Below, piece by piece: positions 8,151 through 16,141 of a stretch of DNA of 64,000 bases. How positions within the stretch are numbered: the first letter of the stretch is position 1; each line of letters begins with the position of its first letter. The position numbers and the translations under genes were made by a program. This stretch comes from Candidatus Dormiibacter inghamiae (GTDB lineage Bacteria; Chloroflexota; Dormibacteria; Dormibacterales; Dormibacteraceae), in NCBI GenBank assembly GCA_016464825.1, contig JAEKNQ010000013.1, positions 1 to 64,000 on the forward strand. The letters run 5' to 3'. The notes beneath the pieces were generated by a model. The model ran no database searches. It had not been told where the DNA came from and worked only from the letters and a program-made list of their open reading frames with translations.

Positions 8151-9008
8151 CTAATGGGTGATCGGTGCGGCGAGCACGTCGAGCACAGTTCGCGGATCGC
8201 GGCTGAGGAGTGTGCCGAGCAGCGGATCGGTTGCGGCGAAGAAGCCCTCGTTGGCGGCCTGGTACATGCTGAGCGAGAAGCGCGCCATGAACTCTTGCTG
8301 ACCTGCCGCGATTTGCGTGGCAACCCAGTCCTCCGGATCGAGCACCACTCGCTTGATCGACTGTCCGGTCAGCTCGGCCGCCATTGTGGCGATCTCGTCG
8401 AAGGTGGGCGCGGCGTTCGCGGTGATCGTCGTCGGGCCGTTGTAGGCGCCGTCGGACTCGAGGATGACGGCCGCAGCCTCGGCGGCGTCCTCGCGCGCGG
8501 TCCACGACACCGCCCCGTCAGCGGGCACAGCGATTACACCGGTCTCGCGCCACGGTCCGGCCAGCCACGTCAGGCTGTGTGCGTAGAACCCGTTGCGCAG
8601 CGAGGTCCAGGCGATGCCGGACTCGGCGAGCAGCTGCTCGGTGGCGAAGTGGTGACGCCCCGGTAAGAACGGGGTGTCGGGTGCGGCCCCCTGGTGGCTC
8701 GTGTAGAGAATCCGTCCGACGTCTGCCTTCACCGCCGCATCGATCGCGGCGCGGTGCAGCTCGACCGTGTCCCCCGTTGGGTCGTTCGAGGACACGAGCA
8801 GCAGCTGGTCGGCGCCGTCGAACGCGCCAGGCAGGGACGTGGGGTCGGCGTAGTCGCAGCGCCTCACCTCGACGCCACGCTCAGCGAAGCGGCGGGCCCT
8901 GGCTGGGTCGCGGACAGCTACGGCGACGTCGCTGGCCGGCCTGCGAGTGAGCAGGTGATCGGCGGTGGCGCTGTTCAAGGCGCCCGTTGCGCCAGTGATG
9001 ATGATCAT
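8151..9008 (-). CDS. NmrA-like NAD(P)H-binding quinone oxidoreductase-type protein
   Basis: The 285-residue protein starts with the extended-SDR dinucleotide motif ITGATGALNSA (residues 4-14), here with GATGALN in place of the usual GATGxLG. It continues with the NmrA-type pattern VAVRDPARARRFAERGVEVRRCDYADPTSLPGAF and LLLVSSND, as in the QOR2/atypical SDR group that reduces quinones or senses NADP(H). A strong AGGAGG site precedes the ATG. It is divergent from a TetR regulator across 86 bases, a layout typical of a regulator controlling its neighbour. Confidence 0.88.
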   Translation of the reverse strand: MIIITGATGALNSATADHLLTRRPASDVAVAVRDPARARRFAERGVEVRRCDYADPTSLPGAFDGADQLLLVSSNDPTGDTVELHRAAIDAAVKADVGRILYTSHQGAAPDTPFLPGRHHFATEQLLAESGIAWTSLRNGFYAHSLTWLAGPWRETGVIAVPADGAVSWTAREDAAEAAAVILESDGAYNGPTTITANAAPTFDEIATMAAELTGQSIKRVVLDPEDWVATQIAAGQQEFMARFSLSMYQAANEGFFAATDPLLGTLLSRDPRTVLDVLAAPITH

Positions 9009-9054
9009 CGGTCAACCTCCTGTGTTATCGACGGAATCAATCGCACCGTATCGA

Positions 9055-9064
9055 TGGTATACCA
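9055..9064. promoter_or_regulatory. Candidate operator between NmrA-like and TetR genes
   Basis: TGGTATACCA is a perfect ten-base palindrome centred in the 86-base divergent spacer. GTTATCG also occurs twice nearby (about 9023-9029 and 9081-9087). This is the expected place for a TetR operator; binding is inferred from position only. Confidence 0.45.
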
Positions 9065-9094
9065 CGGGAAGCAGTCATGCGTTATCGTTGGTAA

Positions 9095-9820
9095 GTGACC
9101 AGAGCGACCAGCAGGCGGGACACCCGGGCTCGGATCGTCGATGTCGCTGCACGCCTGCTGCAGGAAGAGGGACCGGTGGCGGTCACCACCCGCGGCGTCG
9201 CCGAGCGTGCGGGTGTGCAGGCACCCACGATCTACCGGCTGTTCGGCGATAAGGACGGCCTGCTCGAAGCGGTGGCTGAACACGTGATGTCCACCTACGT
9301 GTCCGCGAAGGCCGAGATCGTCGAAGCAGCCTCGGCCGCCGACGTCGACCCAGTCGAGGAGCTGCGCGATGGCTGGACCATGCAAATTGACTTCGGCCTC
9401 GCCAATCCGGCCCTATTCCGGCTGTTGAGCGATCCGGATCGCGTGAGGCACTCGCCGGCGGCCCGATCCGGCAAACAAGTTCTCCAGGCCCGCATCCGCC
9501 GGATCGCACTGACCGGCCGGCTACGCGTCAGCGAACACCACGCCGTCGACCTCATCCAGGCCGCCGGAATCGGAGCCATCCACACGCTGCTGTCGACCCC
9601 GCCCGATCAACGCGATCCCGATCTCGCCCCGAGCATCCTTCAGGCCGTACTCACCCGAATACTTGCCGACACGCCAGAACCCGCACATCAAGCACCGATC
9701 GAGGCCGCAGTCGCTTTGCGAGCCATCGCACCCCAACTCGACGTGCTCAGCCACCCCGAACGCCAACTCCTGGCCGAGTGGCTCGACCGCGCAATCAAAG
9801 CTATGTCGGCAAACCTCTGA
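9095..9820 (+). CDS. TetR-family transcriptional regulator
   Basis: The 241-residue protein has a TetR N-terminal DNA-binding domain: RARIVDVAARLLQEEG (helix 1), VAVTTRGVAERAGVQAPTIYRLFGDKDGLL (HTH, residues 28-57). The rest is the ligand/dimer domain, unlike named subfamilies. Translation starts at a GTG. It is divergent from the NmrA-like reductase and probably represses that gene and itself through the shared spacer. The effector is unknown. Confidence 0.9.
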   Translation: MTRATSRRDTRARIVDVAARLLQEEGPVAVTTRGVAERAGVQAPTIYRLFGDKDGLLEAVAEHVMSTYVSAKAEIVEAASAADVDPVEELRDGWTMQIDFGLANPALFRLLSDPDRVRHSPAARSGKQVLQARIRRIALTGRLRVSEHHAVDLIQAAGIGAIHTLLSTPPDQRDPDLAPSILQAVLTRILADTPEPAHQAPIEAAVALRAIAPQLDVLSHPERQLLAEWLDRAIKAMSANL

Positions 9821-9984
9821 CGGCGACAGGCGCGATCGGGCGCGCGACACGCCAGGTGCTCATGCCGCCTGTGCCGCAAGCGGATCGGGCTACGAGACAT
9901 GGGCATTCTGCGTCGGCAGGTCAGGGTCTGGGTCCGGGAGGTACCGGATGCCGCCCGCGTACCTACGTCAGCGAGCATGAGCCC

Positions 9985-10471
9985 ATGAAAATGAGTGGCG
10001 TTGCCTCAACCACCAGGCGTGTGCCCGGAGGTTTCGTCGCAGCCAGCGCGTTCGGGGTGATCCATGCGGGGTTCAGTCTCTACTGGGCTGCGGGTGGGAC
10101 GTTGCTCGTGCCCTCGCTGGGGACAGCCCTGGTAGAGAGCTTCGAGGACGGGAGTGGCTGCTCGCCCCAATTGGCGCGGTCAAGCTGGTCGCCGCCATGG
10201 CTCCGCTCGCGCTGGCCCGGTCGGGCTGGCCGGCCCGGCGCGTCACACGATGGACGTGCTGGCTGGGCGCCCTTCTACTCATGGGCTGGGGTGGTCTGAA
10301 CACCGCGGTGGGAAACCTGGTGCTCGCCGATGTCATCCAACCCGAGCCGGCTTCGACCGGCCCGGCATGATTGGCCACGCCTACCTGTGGGATCCGCTGT
10401 TTCTCGATTGGGGTGCGGCCCTGATGATCGGTCTGCTCGCCTCACGCGGTAGAGCGACCGCAGCCCACTGA
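9985..10471 (+). pseudogene. DUF3995 membrane protein gene with two frameshifts
   Basis: Three reading frames in succession together spell one DUF3995-type membrane protein. Frame one, from ATG 9985, gives ASAFGVIHAGFSLYWAAGG. A second frame from about 10,150 gives APIGAVKLVAAMAPLALA and LLLMGWGGLNTAVGNLVL, and a third from about 10,360 gives MIGHAYLWDPLFLDWG up to the stop at 10471. Each switch equals loss of one base. The product would have four helices and about 160 residues. It follows the TetR gene by 164 bases and is probably not functional unless the breaks are assembly errors. Confidence 0.75.
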
Positions 10472-11352
10472 CCTCGCATAAGAGCCGTCCCGCTGCGGGA
10501 ACCCTCTAGCGGTACTGATCGGCCTTAGCTGTCGTCCCTGGCCAGTTCGGAGGAGTCATTCCCATAAGACCCGCCCGATGAAATGCCCGGTGAGGGTGGG
10601 CTAACCGCTACAAGCGCCCACAGGTCTGGATGCTCATCGGATAGGCCCGATACGAGAACAATGGTCTGGGCGCACTTTAAGCCGATTCTTGAGTCGGCCG
10701 ACATCCAGGTGGTCGCCGAGGCGCACGACCGCGCGGGTGGCGTCGACTCGGTGCTTTGGCGCTCCTGCCCAAGCCTTCATGTTTAGTCGTATGTGGTGCC
10801 GTCCGGACCAATAGATGGGCCGCGGCCCCATATTTCTTGCTACCGCCGAAGGTGGTCACCTTGCCTCCAAAGAGTCAGGACCGACTCCGGGTCAAGGACC
10901 AGTGATCGCCGACAGCCGCTGATTGGCCGGGGTCGTTCAAGGGTTCCGGCGACGCCTGGACGACGGTAGCGCCGCCCAGATCGCTGGCGCCCAGTGGTCG
11001 AGTTGCCTCAACGTTACGTTTCCCCATCGTCCGCGGACGGTGGCACTTGCCGTGTGAATCGCCATGGTCTTCGGAGGGCTGCCCCCACGTCGGTGCTGAC
11101 CTGGTGTCGCGGTCTGGAGGCACCCCTCTGTGGTCGCTGTCGGCGTCGTTCCACCGCTCCGCAACGTCGCGGCCGCCGTGACGCAGTCGCTGATCAGGCC
11201 CCTACCATGTCGCGTTTCCACCAGCCTCCGTCCGCGGCGGCCGAAAGCGCCGACCCTTGCCGTGCGGATTGCGAGGCAGGTTCTTCTGCAACCCCTAACA
11301 GACAGCAAGTGTGATTGGGAACGCTTCTACTGAACTCGAAGCGGCAGGAGGG
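10472..11352. other. 880-base region without a supportable gene
   Basis: Several short open frames occur on both strands but none has a ribosome site plus a recognisable protein. One plus-strand piece near 10,660-10,740 reads FKPILESADIQVVAEAHDRAG, which resembles the receiver-domain start of a LuxR-type response regulator and may be a decayed fragment. A small hairpin TCCCG-CTG-CGGGA lies near 10,488-10,500. The region looks like genomic debris bordering the tRNA. Confidence 0.4.
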
Positions 11353-11425
<73 letters not shown>

Positions 11426-11488
11426 ACTCTGGGACGCCAGCCCCAAGGTGTCGTCCGCTCGCCGATTCTAGCCGCCTGGCCGGCGGCC

Positions 11489-11722
11489 CTAGCTGCTCTC
11501 CACAGTCCCCACGGCAGTGTGGATCTCCGCCCTGCCGCGGATCTTGATGGCGGCAGTCGTCGAGGTGAACTGAGCCACCAGTACCTCGCCACGATCGAGC
11601 CGCTCGGAGTGATGCGAGCGGGTGTCGCGCCCTCGCGTCAGGCCCATGATCACCACACCATCCTCCAGCGCCTTGATCAGGACGTAACCGCCCGCCTGCT
11701 CCTGTGGCTCAGAAACCGACAT
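11489..11722 (-). CDS. mtrB: TRAP-like tryptophan RNA-binding attenuation protein
   Basis: The product is 77 residues from the ATG at 11722 (GGAAG site seven bases upstream; an ATG at 11734 would add four residues). It aligns along its whole length with Bacillus TRAP: YVLIKALEDGVVIMGLTRG, then DTRSHHSERLDRGE, AQFTSTTAAIKIRG and a final TAVGTVES. Of the KKR triad that contacts RNA, Lys56 and Arg58 (Bacillus numbering) are kept (AIKIRG) and Lys37 is Arg. Tryptophan-pocket positions Gly23, Thr25, Gln47, Thr49 and Thr52 are kept; Ser53 is Ala. In Bacillus an 11-mer ring binds tryptophan and wraps (G/U)AG-repeat leaders of trp genes. The start overlaps the dnaE stop by 14 bases, suggesting translational coupling. 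Target RNAs are not evident here. Confidence 0.88.
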   Translation of the reverse strand: MSVSEPQEQAGGYVLIKALEDGVVIMGLTRGRDTRSHHSERLDRGEVLVAQFTSTTAAIKIRGRAEIHTAVGTVESS

Positions 11723-14700
11723 CGAAGCTTCCATTGCCGGTCCCGCCCCACTGTCCGTTTCCGTTACCCGGCGCGCTCGGCTGGCGCCCTTCCCGGCTCT
11801 TCTTCACTCTGACCATCTCAAAGCTGGTCACGTCCTGACCAAAGCACTCGTCCAACTCCGTCTTCAGAGCCGGTCCAGCCGTGACTCGGAAGTGCTCACC
11901 CAGGCCCACCTCCACCAGCTTCGCATCGACCTCGATGCTGAGGACCACCGGATCATCGCCCGGGTGCCGGCCAAAGACAGGTACCAATCGTTTCATCAGA
12001 TCAGGAGCGGTTCCCGCCGGCACCTTGACCACTGCCTTCTGCTGACGCGCCACTGGTACGCACTCGGGGTCGTCCCACGCCCAGACGAGATCAGCTATCA
12101 CTGCCGCCCGCTCAGTCTCCTCCTCGGTGACCATCTCCTCGCTCCCGCCAAGGGTCGGCGCGGGCGCCCCGCCGCCTCGCGCCAGCTCGACGGTTCCCTG
12201 CACTACCACCACCCGATCCGGCTCGAACAGGTGCCTGTACTCCTCGTACGACCGAGGAAAGAGAGTCACCTCGATGCTGCCCGTCAAGTCCTCCAGCTCG
12301 GCATAGGCCATGATCTGGCCGCGCCTGGTCACCACACGGCGGATCTGTCGAATCAGACCGCCCACCCTCACCTCGGATTGGCTGAGCTCGCTCGTCACCT
12401 GCGCTGCCTGTGTGTCCGTCAGCTTGGCCAGCTCGGTCTCGATGCGGTTCAGCGGATGATCCGAAAGGTAGAGGCCGAGCAGCTCCTTCTCCAGCCGCAG
12501 TTTCTCCTCTCCGCTCATGGGCGGCACCTGCTGCAGCCCGTAGTCGAGGGGCTGCTCGATGGGAGTGTCGACCAGTCCGAAGAGCGACGTCTGGCCGGAC
12601 TCCCGATCGCGCCTCGCCTGCTCCGCCCGCTGACGCGCCCGTTCCATGGACATGAGCAGCTGGCTGCGTTCGCCCAGCGCATCGCACGCCCCACAGGCGA
12701 TCAGCGACTCCACCGCCCGCGAGTGCAGCTCCTGGTTCCCGGCCAGGCGCTCACAGAAATCATCCAGCGAGCTGAACGCACCGCCCTCCAAGCGCTGAAC
12801 TACTATCTGCTCCACCGCACCCCGACCGACATTCCGGATCGCCGCCAGCCCGAACCGAATGCTGCCGTCGCTGATCGAGAAGTCGGTCCCCGACTCGTTC
12901 ACCTCCGGCGGCAGAACCTCGATCGCGCGCTTCTTGCAGTCGACGATGGTCGTCGCCACCTTCTCCGCGCTGCCCTGCTGATGGATCAGGAGCGCCGTCA
13001 TATATTCAATGGGGTAATTGGCCTTCAGGTAGGCGGTTCGAAAGCTGACCACTGCGTAGGCAGCTGAGTGGGACTTGTTGAAGCCGTACTCGGCAAACTT
13101 GGCGATCGCGTCGAAGAGCTCGATCGCCTTGCCCTCCGAGATGCTGTTCTCGCCGCAGCCGGCGATGAACTTCTCGCGCTGCAGCGCCATCCTTACCTTG
13201 TCCTTCTTGCCCATCGCGGCTCGCAGGAGATCCGCTTCGGAGAGCGTGTACCCTGCCAGCTCGCGAGCGGCCATCATCACCTGTTCCTGGTAGATCATCA
13301 CGCCATAGGTGTCGCGCAGGATGCCCTCCAGACGGTCGTGCATGTACTCGATCGGCTCCCGCCCCTGCTTGCGGGCGACGTAGGCGGGAATGTTCTGCAT
13401 GGGCCCGGGCCGGAAGAGGGCGACGGCCGCGGTGAGATCCGCGAAGGACTGCGGCCTCATCTCCTGCAGCATCCGCCGCATGCCGGCGCCATCCAGCTGG
13501 AACACGCCGCCCGTGTCGGCGGCGGCGATCAACTCATAGGTCTTGGCGTCCTCCAAGCCGATCTGCTCAAAGTCGAGCTTCAGCCCCCGCTGCTCCTCCA
13601 GCAGGCGCAGGCATGTGCTGATGATGTCCAGGTTCAGAAGCCCCAGGAAGTCCATCTTCAGGAGCCCGATCTCACCGACCGCCTTCATGTCGTACTGGGT
13701 GATGACCTGGCGCTGGCTGTCGTCGGCGACGCTCGAGCGGGGACCGTACTGCAGAGGCGCGTAGTGCACCAGCGGCTCAGGGGCTATGACGACGCCCGCC
13801 GCGTGGACGCTCACGTTGCGCGACACCCCCTCTAGCGCCCGGCCGACGTCAAGCAGCCGGCGCACGTCGTAAGTGCCGCTGGGGCCCGGCTTAGGCCCAG
13901 CGTGATACGCCTCCCGGAGCTCGGGCACCTCTTTCAGTGCCTCGTCCAACGACTTGGACCGGCCCTGGTACACCGGGATCAGTTTGGAAAGACGGTCGCA
14001 TTCCTTGAGCGGCACGTCCAGCACCCGGCCGACGTCGCGAATCACCGCCTTGCTGGCCATCGTGGTGAAGGTGACTATCTGCGCCACCCTGTCGCTGCCG
14101 TACTTCTCGGTCACGTAGCGAATCACCTTCTCGCGTCCCTCGACCGAGAAGTCGCAGTCGATGTCAGGCATCGAGATGCGGTCCTTATTGAGGAAGCGCT
14201 CGAAGATCAAGCCGTGCGGCAGCGGATCCAGGTCGGTGATGCCGAGGCAGTAGGAGACCAGGGAGCCGGCCGCGCTGCCACGGCCGGGACCTGTCACGAC
14301 CCCGTTCTGACGGGCGAAGCTGTAGAAGTCCCAGACGATCAGGAAGTAGGAGGCGAAACCGGTCTGGGCGATGACTGCCAGCTCTTCCTGGACTCGTTCT
14401 CTGGCGCCCGTCGGCGGCCCGGCAGGATAGCGCCAACCCATGCCCTCATCCACCTTCTGGGCCAGGTACGCCTCCGCAGCCATGCCGGCCGGGACTTGGA
14501 ACGGCGGCAGCAGGTGATGGCCCAGCTCAAGCTTGAGATCCACCCGCGAGGCCACCTCCAGTGTCGCCGCGAGAGCCTCAGGTGAATCGGCGAAAACAGC
14601 CGCCATCTCGGCCGACGTCTTCAGATAGAAGTCCTGCGAATCAAAGCGCCAGCGCTTGGGATCGTCGAAGTTCTTGCCAGTCTGCAGGCAGAGCAGTACG

Positions 14701-15365
14701 TCGTGCGCTTCGGCGTCGCTCTGGTGGACGTAGTGCAGGTCGTTGGTGGCTACCGTCCGGAGTCCGAACTCTCGGGCCAGGCCGCGCAGGGTCTCGTTGA
14801 CCTGCTCCTGTTCGGGGATGCCGTGTCGCTGCACCTCCAGGAAATAGCTGTCGACGCCAAACATGTCGCGGTAGGTGGCGACTGTCTCCCGCGCCCCGTC
14901 CAGATCGCCGCCCAGAATCTTCGTCGCGACCTCGCCGCCCAGGCAGCCGGAGAGAACAATCAACCCCTGCGAGTGTTGAGCCAGCACGGTCCGGTCGATC
15001 CGAGGCTTGTAGTAGAGGCCCCGCATCTGACCGATCGAGCAGAGGGCCATCAGATTGCGGTAGCCCTTGGCGTCAGCCGCCAGGACCGTGAGGTGATAAG
15101 GGTCACGGTCCACCCGGCCTTCACGGTCGTCCAGGCGCCGGGGCGCGACGTACAGCTCACAGCCGAGGATCGGTTTGATGCCCTTGCTGAGGCAGGCCTT
15201 GTAGAAGTGGATGGCGCCGTACATCACACCGTGGTCCGTCAGCGCCAGCGCGGGCATCTCCAGCTCGGCCGCCCGCGCGACCATGGCCTGGATCCGGCTC
15301 GCCCCGTCCAGCAGGGAGAACTCCGTGTGGTTGTGCAGGTGAACGAACTGGTCAGGAGCTTTCAA
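11709..15365 (-). CDS. dnaE: DNA polymerase III alpha subunit (replicative polymerase)
   Basis: The 1218-residue protein opens with a PHP domain (HLHNHTEFSLLDG, residues 9-21; ALTDHG; TNDLHYV) and contains the C-family palm with the acidic motif PDIDCDFS at 400-407 and VTGPGRGSAAGSLVSYCLG just before it. The finger region (ADTGGVFQLDGAGMR, IYQEQVM), a helix-hairpin-helix segment and a C-terminal OB fold (VRVGGLIRQIRRVVTRRGQIMA) follow. This is the DnaE1-type replicase core, without a built-in DnaQ exonuclease; an intact PHP may provide proofreading. Translation appears to begin at TTG 15365. The 3' end overlaps the TRAP-like gene, so the two are probably co-expressed. Confidence 0.95.
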   Translation of the reverse strand: MKAPDQFVHLHNHTEFSLLDGASRIQAMVARAAELEMPALALTDHGVMYGAIHFYKACLSKGIKPILGCELYVAPRRLDDREGRVDRDPYHLTVLAADAKGYRNLMALCSIGQMRGLYYKPRIDRTVLAQHSQGLIVLSGCLGGEVATKILGGDLDGARETVATYRDMFGVDSYFLEVQRHGIPEQEQVNETLRGLAREFGLRTVATNDLHYVHQSDAEAHDVLLCLQTGKNFDDPKRWRFDSQDFYLKTSAEMAAVFADSPEALAATLEVASRVDLKLELGHHLLPPFQVPAGMAAEAYLAQKVDEGMGWRYPAGPPTGARERVQEELAVIAQTGFASYFLIVWDFYSFARQNGVVTGPGRGSAAGSLVSYCLGITDLDPLPHGLIFERFLNKDRISMPDIDCDFSVEGREKVIRYVTEKYGSDRVAQIVTFTTMASKAVIRDVGRVLDVPLKECDRLSKLIPVYQGRSKSLDEALKEVPELREAYHAGPKPGPSGTYDVRRLLDVGRALEGVSRNVSVHAAGVVIAPEPLVHYAPLQYGPRSSVADDSQRQVITQYDMKAVGEIGLLKMDFLGLLNLDIISTCLRLLEEQRGLKLDFEQIGLEDAKTYELIAAADTGGVFQLDGAGMRRMLQEMRPQSFADLTAAVALFRPGPMQNIPAYVARKQGREPIEYMHDRLEGILRDTYGVMIYQEQVMMAARELAGYTLSEADLLRAAMGKKDKVRMALQREKFIAGCGENSISEGKAIELFDAIAKFAEYGFNKSHSAAYAVVSFRTAYLKANYPIEYMTALLIHQQGSAEKVATTIVDCKKRAIEVLPPEVNESGTDFSISDGSIRFGLAAIRNVGRGAVEQIVVQRLEGGAFSSLDDFCERLAGNQELHSRAVESLIACGACDALGERSQLLMSMERARQRAEQARRDRESGQTSLFGLVDTPIEQPLDYGLQQVPPMSGEEKLRLEKELLGLYLSDHPLNRIETELAKLTDTQAAQVTSELSQSEVRVGGLIRQIRRVVTRRGQIMAYAELEDLTGSIEVTLFPRSYEEYRHLFEPDRVVVVQGTVELARGGGAPAPTLGGSEEMVTEEETERAAVIADLVWAWDDPECVPVARQQKAVVKVPAGTAPDLMKRLVPVFGRHPGDDPVVLSIEVDAKLVEVGLGEHFRVTAGPALKTELDECFGQDVTSFEMVRVKKSREGRQPSAPGNGNGQWGGTGNGSFDVGF

Positions 15366-15573
15366 TGGCGTGCTTCAACGGATTGCTGGAGTGGCGGGCT
15401 CCCCCGGCCCTCGATTCTAGTGGACACCGGTCGCCCTCCGGTGCTGCTTGGCCGGCGGCGCTTGAAGGCAAGCGCACCCCCTTGCCAGCGTGTGGCGGCC
15501 GGCGCTTGGACTTAACATGTCCCTGTGAAGAGTTCCGAAACGAGATGAACGAGTCAATCCGGGGGACGCAGCT

Positions 15574-16035
15574 GTGACGAGCGTCGGCCTGCTCCTGCTC
15601 CGGCTGGTCGCTGGGGGAACCCTCATGGTGCATGGCTATCCCAAATTGTTCGGAGGGCCCGGCCAAAAGGCGCCGGAGCCGATGGCGAAGCTCTTGGGCT
15701 CCAACTACCCCGCCGCCGTGGAGGCAGGTGGGCCCAAGGCGTTTGCCCAGAACTTGGAGCGTATGGGCGTGCCACAACCGGAGCTGGCGGCCTATTTGTC
15801 GGGCCTGGCGGAGTTCGGCGGGGGGCTGCTTTTGGCGGTGGGGGCGTTTACGGGAATCGCATCCGCCGCTGTGATCTTCAACATGGCAGTGGCTGTTCAA
15901 AAGGTGCACTGGAAGGTTGGCTTCTACGGTCAGGGAGGGTATGAATTCCCTGCGCTGCTGGCTGCAGCCGTCGCCACCATCGGCCTTTCAGGTCCGGGTG
16001 CTCTTTCGCTGAGCGGCTCACGCGCGCGTCGCTGA
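15574..16035 (+). CDS. DoxX family membrane protein
   Basis: The 153-residue protein has four helices and the DoxX signature start LLLLRLVAGGTLMVHGYPKLFGG, then LAAYLSGLAEFGGGLLLAVGAFTGIASA. DoxX proteins are small quinone- or thiol-linked membrane proteins tied to redox homeostasis, though individual functions are mostly unknown. Translation starts at GTG 15574 after a GGGGG site. It is a single plus-strand gene between two minus-strand blocks, divergent from dnaE and convergent with the RNA methyltransferase gene. Confidence 0.85.
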   Translation: MTSVGLLLLRLVAGGTLMVHGYPKLFGGPGQKAPEPMAKLLGSNYPAAVEAGGPKAFAQNLERMGVPQPELAAYLSGLAEFGGGLLLAVGAFTGIASAAVIFNMAVAVQKVHWKVGFYGQGGYEFPALLAAAVATIGLSGPGALSLSGSRARR

Positions 16036-16053
16036 TCCAGCACGGCCACCTGC

Positions 16054-16075
16054 CAGCGGGCATTTGGTCTTGCCC
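16054..16075. terminator. Hairpin between convergent genes
   Basis: GCGGGCA (16054-16060) and TGCCCGC (16069-16075) pair perfectly around an eight-base T-rich loop. It lies 18 bases past the DoxX stop and 66 bases past the stop of the convergent methyltransferase gene, so it could serve both. No long T tract follows on either strand. Confidence 0.5.
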
Positions 16076-16141
16076 GCGCCGGCCTAACAGGCGCTCGGCA
16101 GTCCTAAGCGACCCGACGTCAGCTCCCCGACATCTGGGCAG

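Noticed and set aside
10660-10786. Possible response-regulator receiver fragment
   Set aside because: Only about 20 residues resemble a receiver start and no phospho-acceptor region follows, so it is mentioned only as debris.
11468-11492. CTAG-CCGCC...GGCGG-CC-CTAG hairpin at the TRAP-like gene stop codon
   Set aside because: The stem is short, overlaps the stop codon and has no T tract, and the tRNA-Thr gene follows on the same strand, so termination there is doubtful.
11892-15515. Long plus-strand open frames opposite dnaE
   Set aside because: They mirror the codon bias of dnaE on the other strand and lack recognisable protein motifs; the same applies to long frames opposite pcrA, ligA, gatB and ppc.
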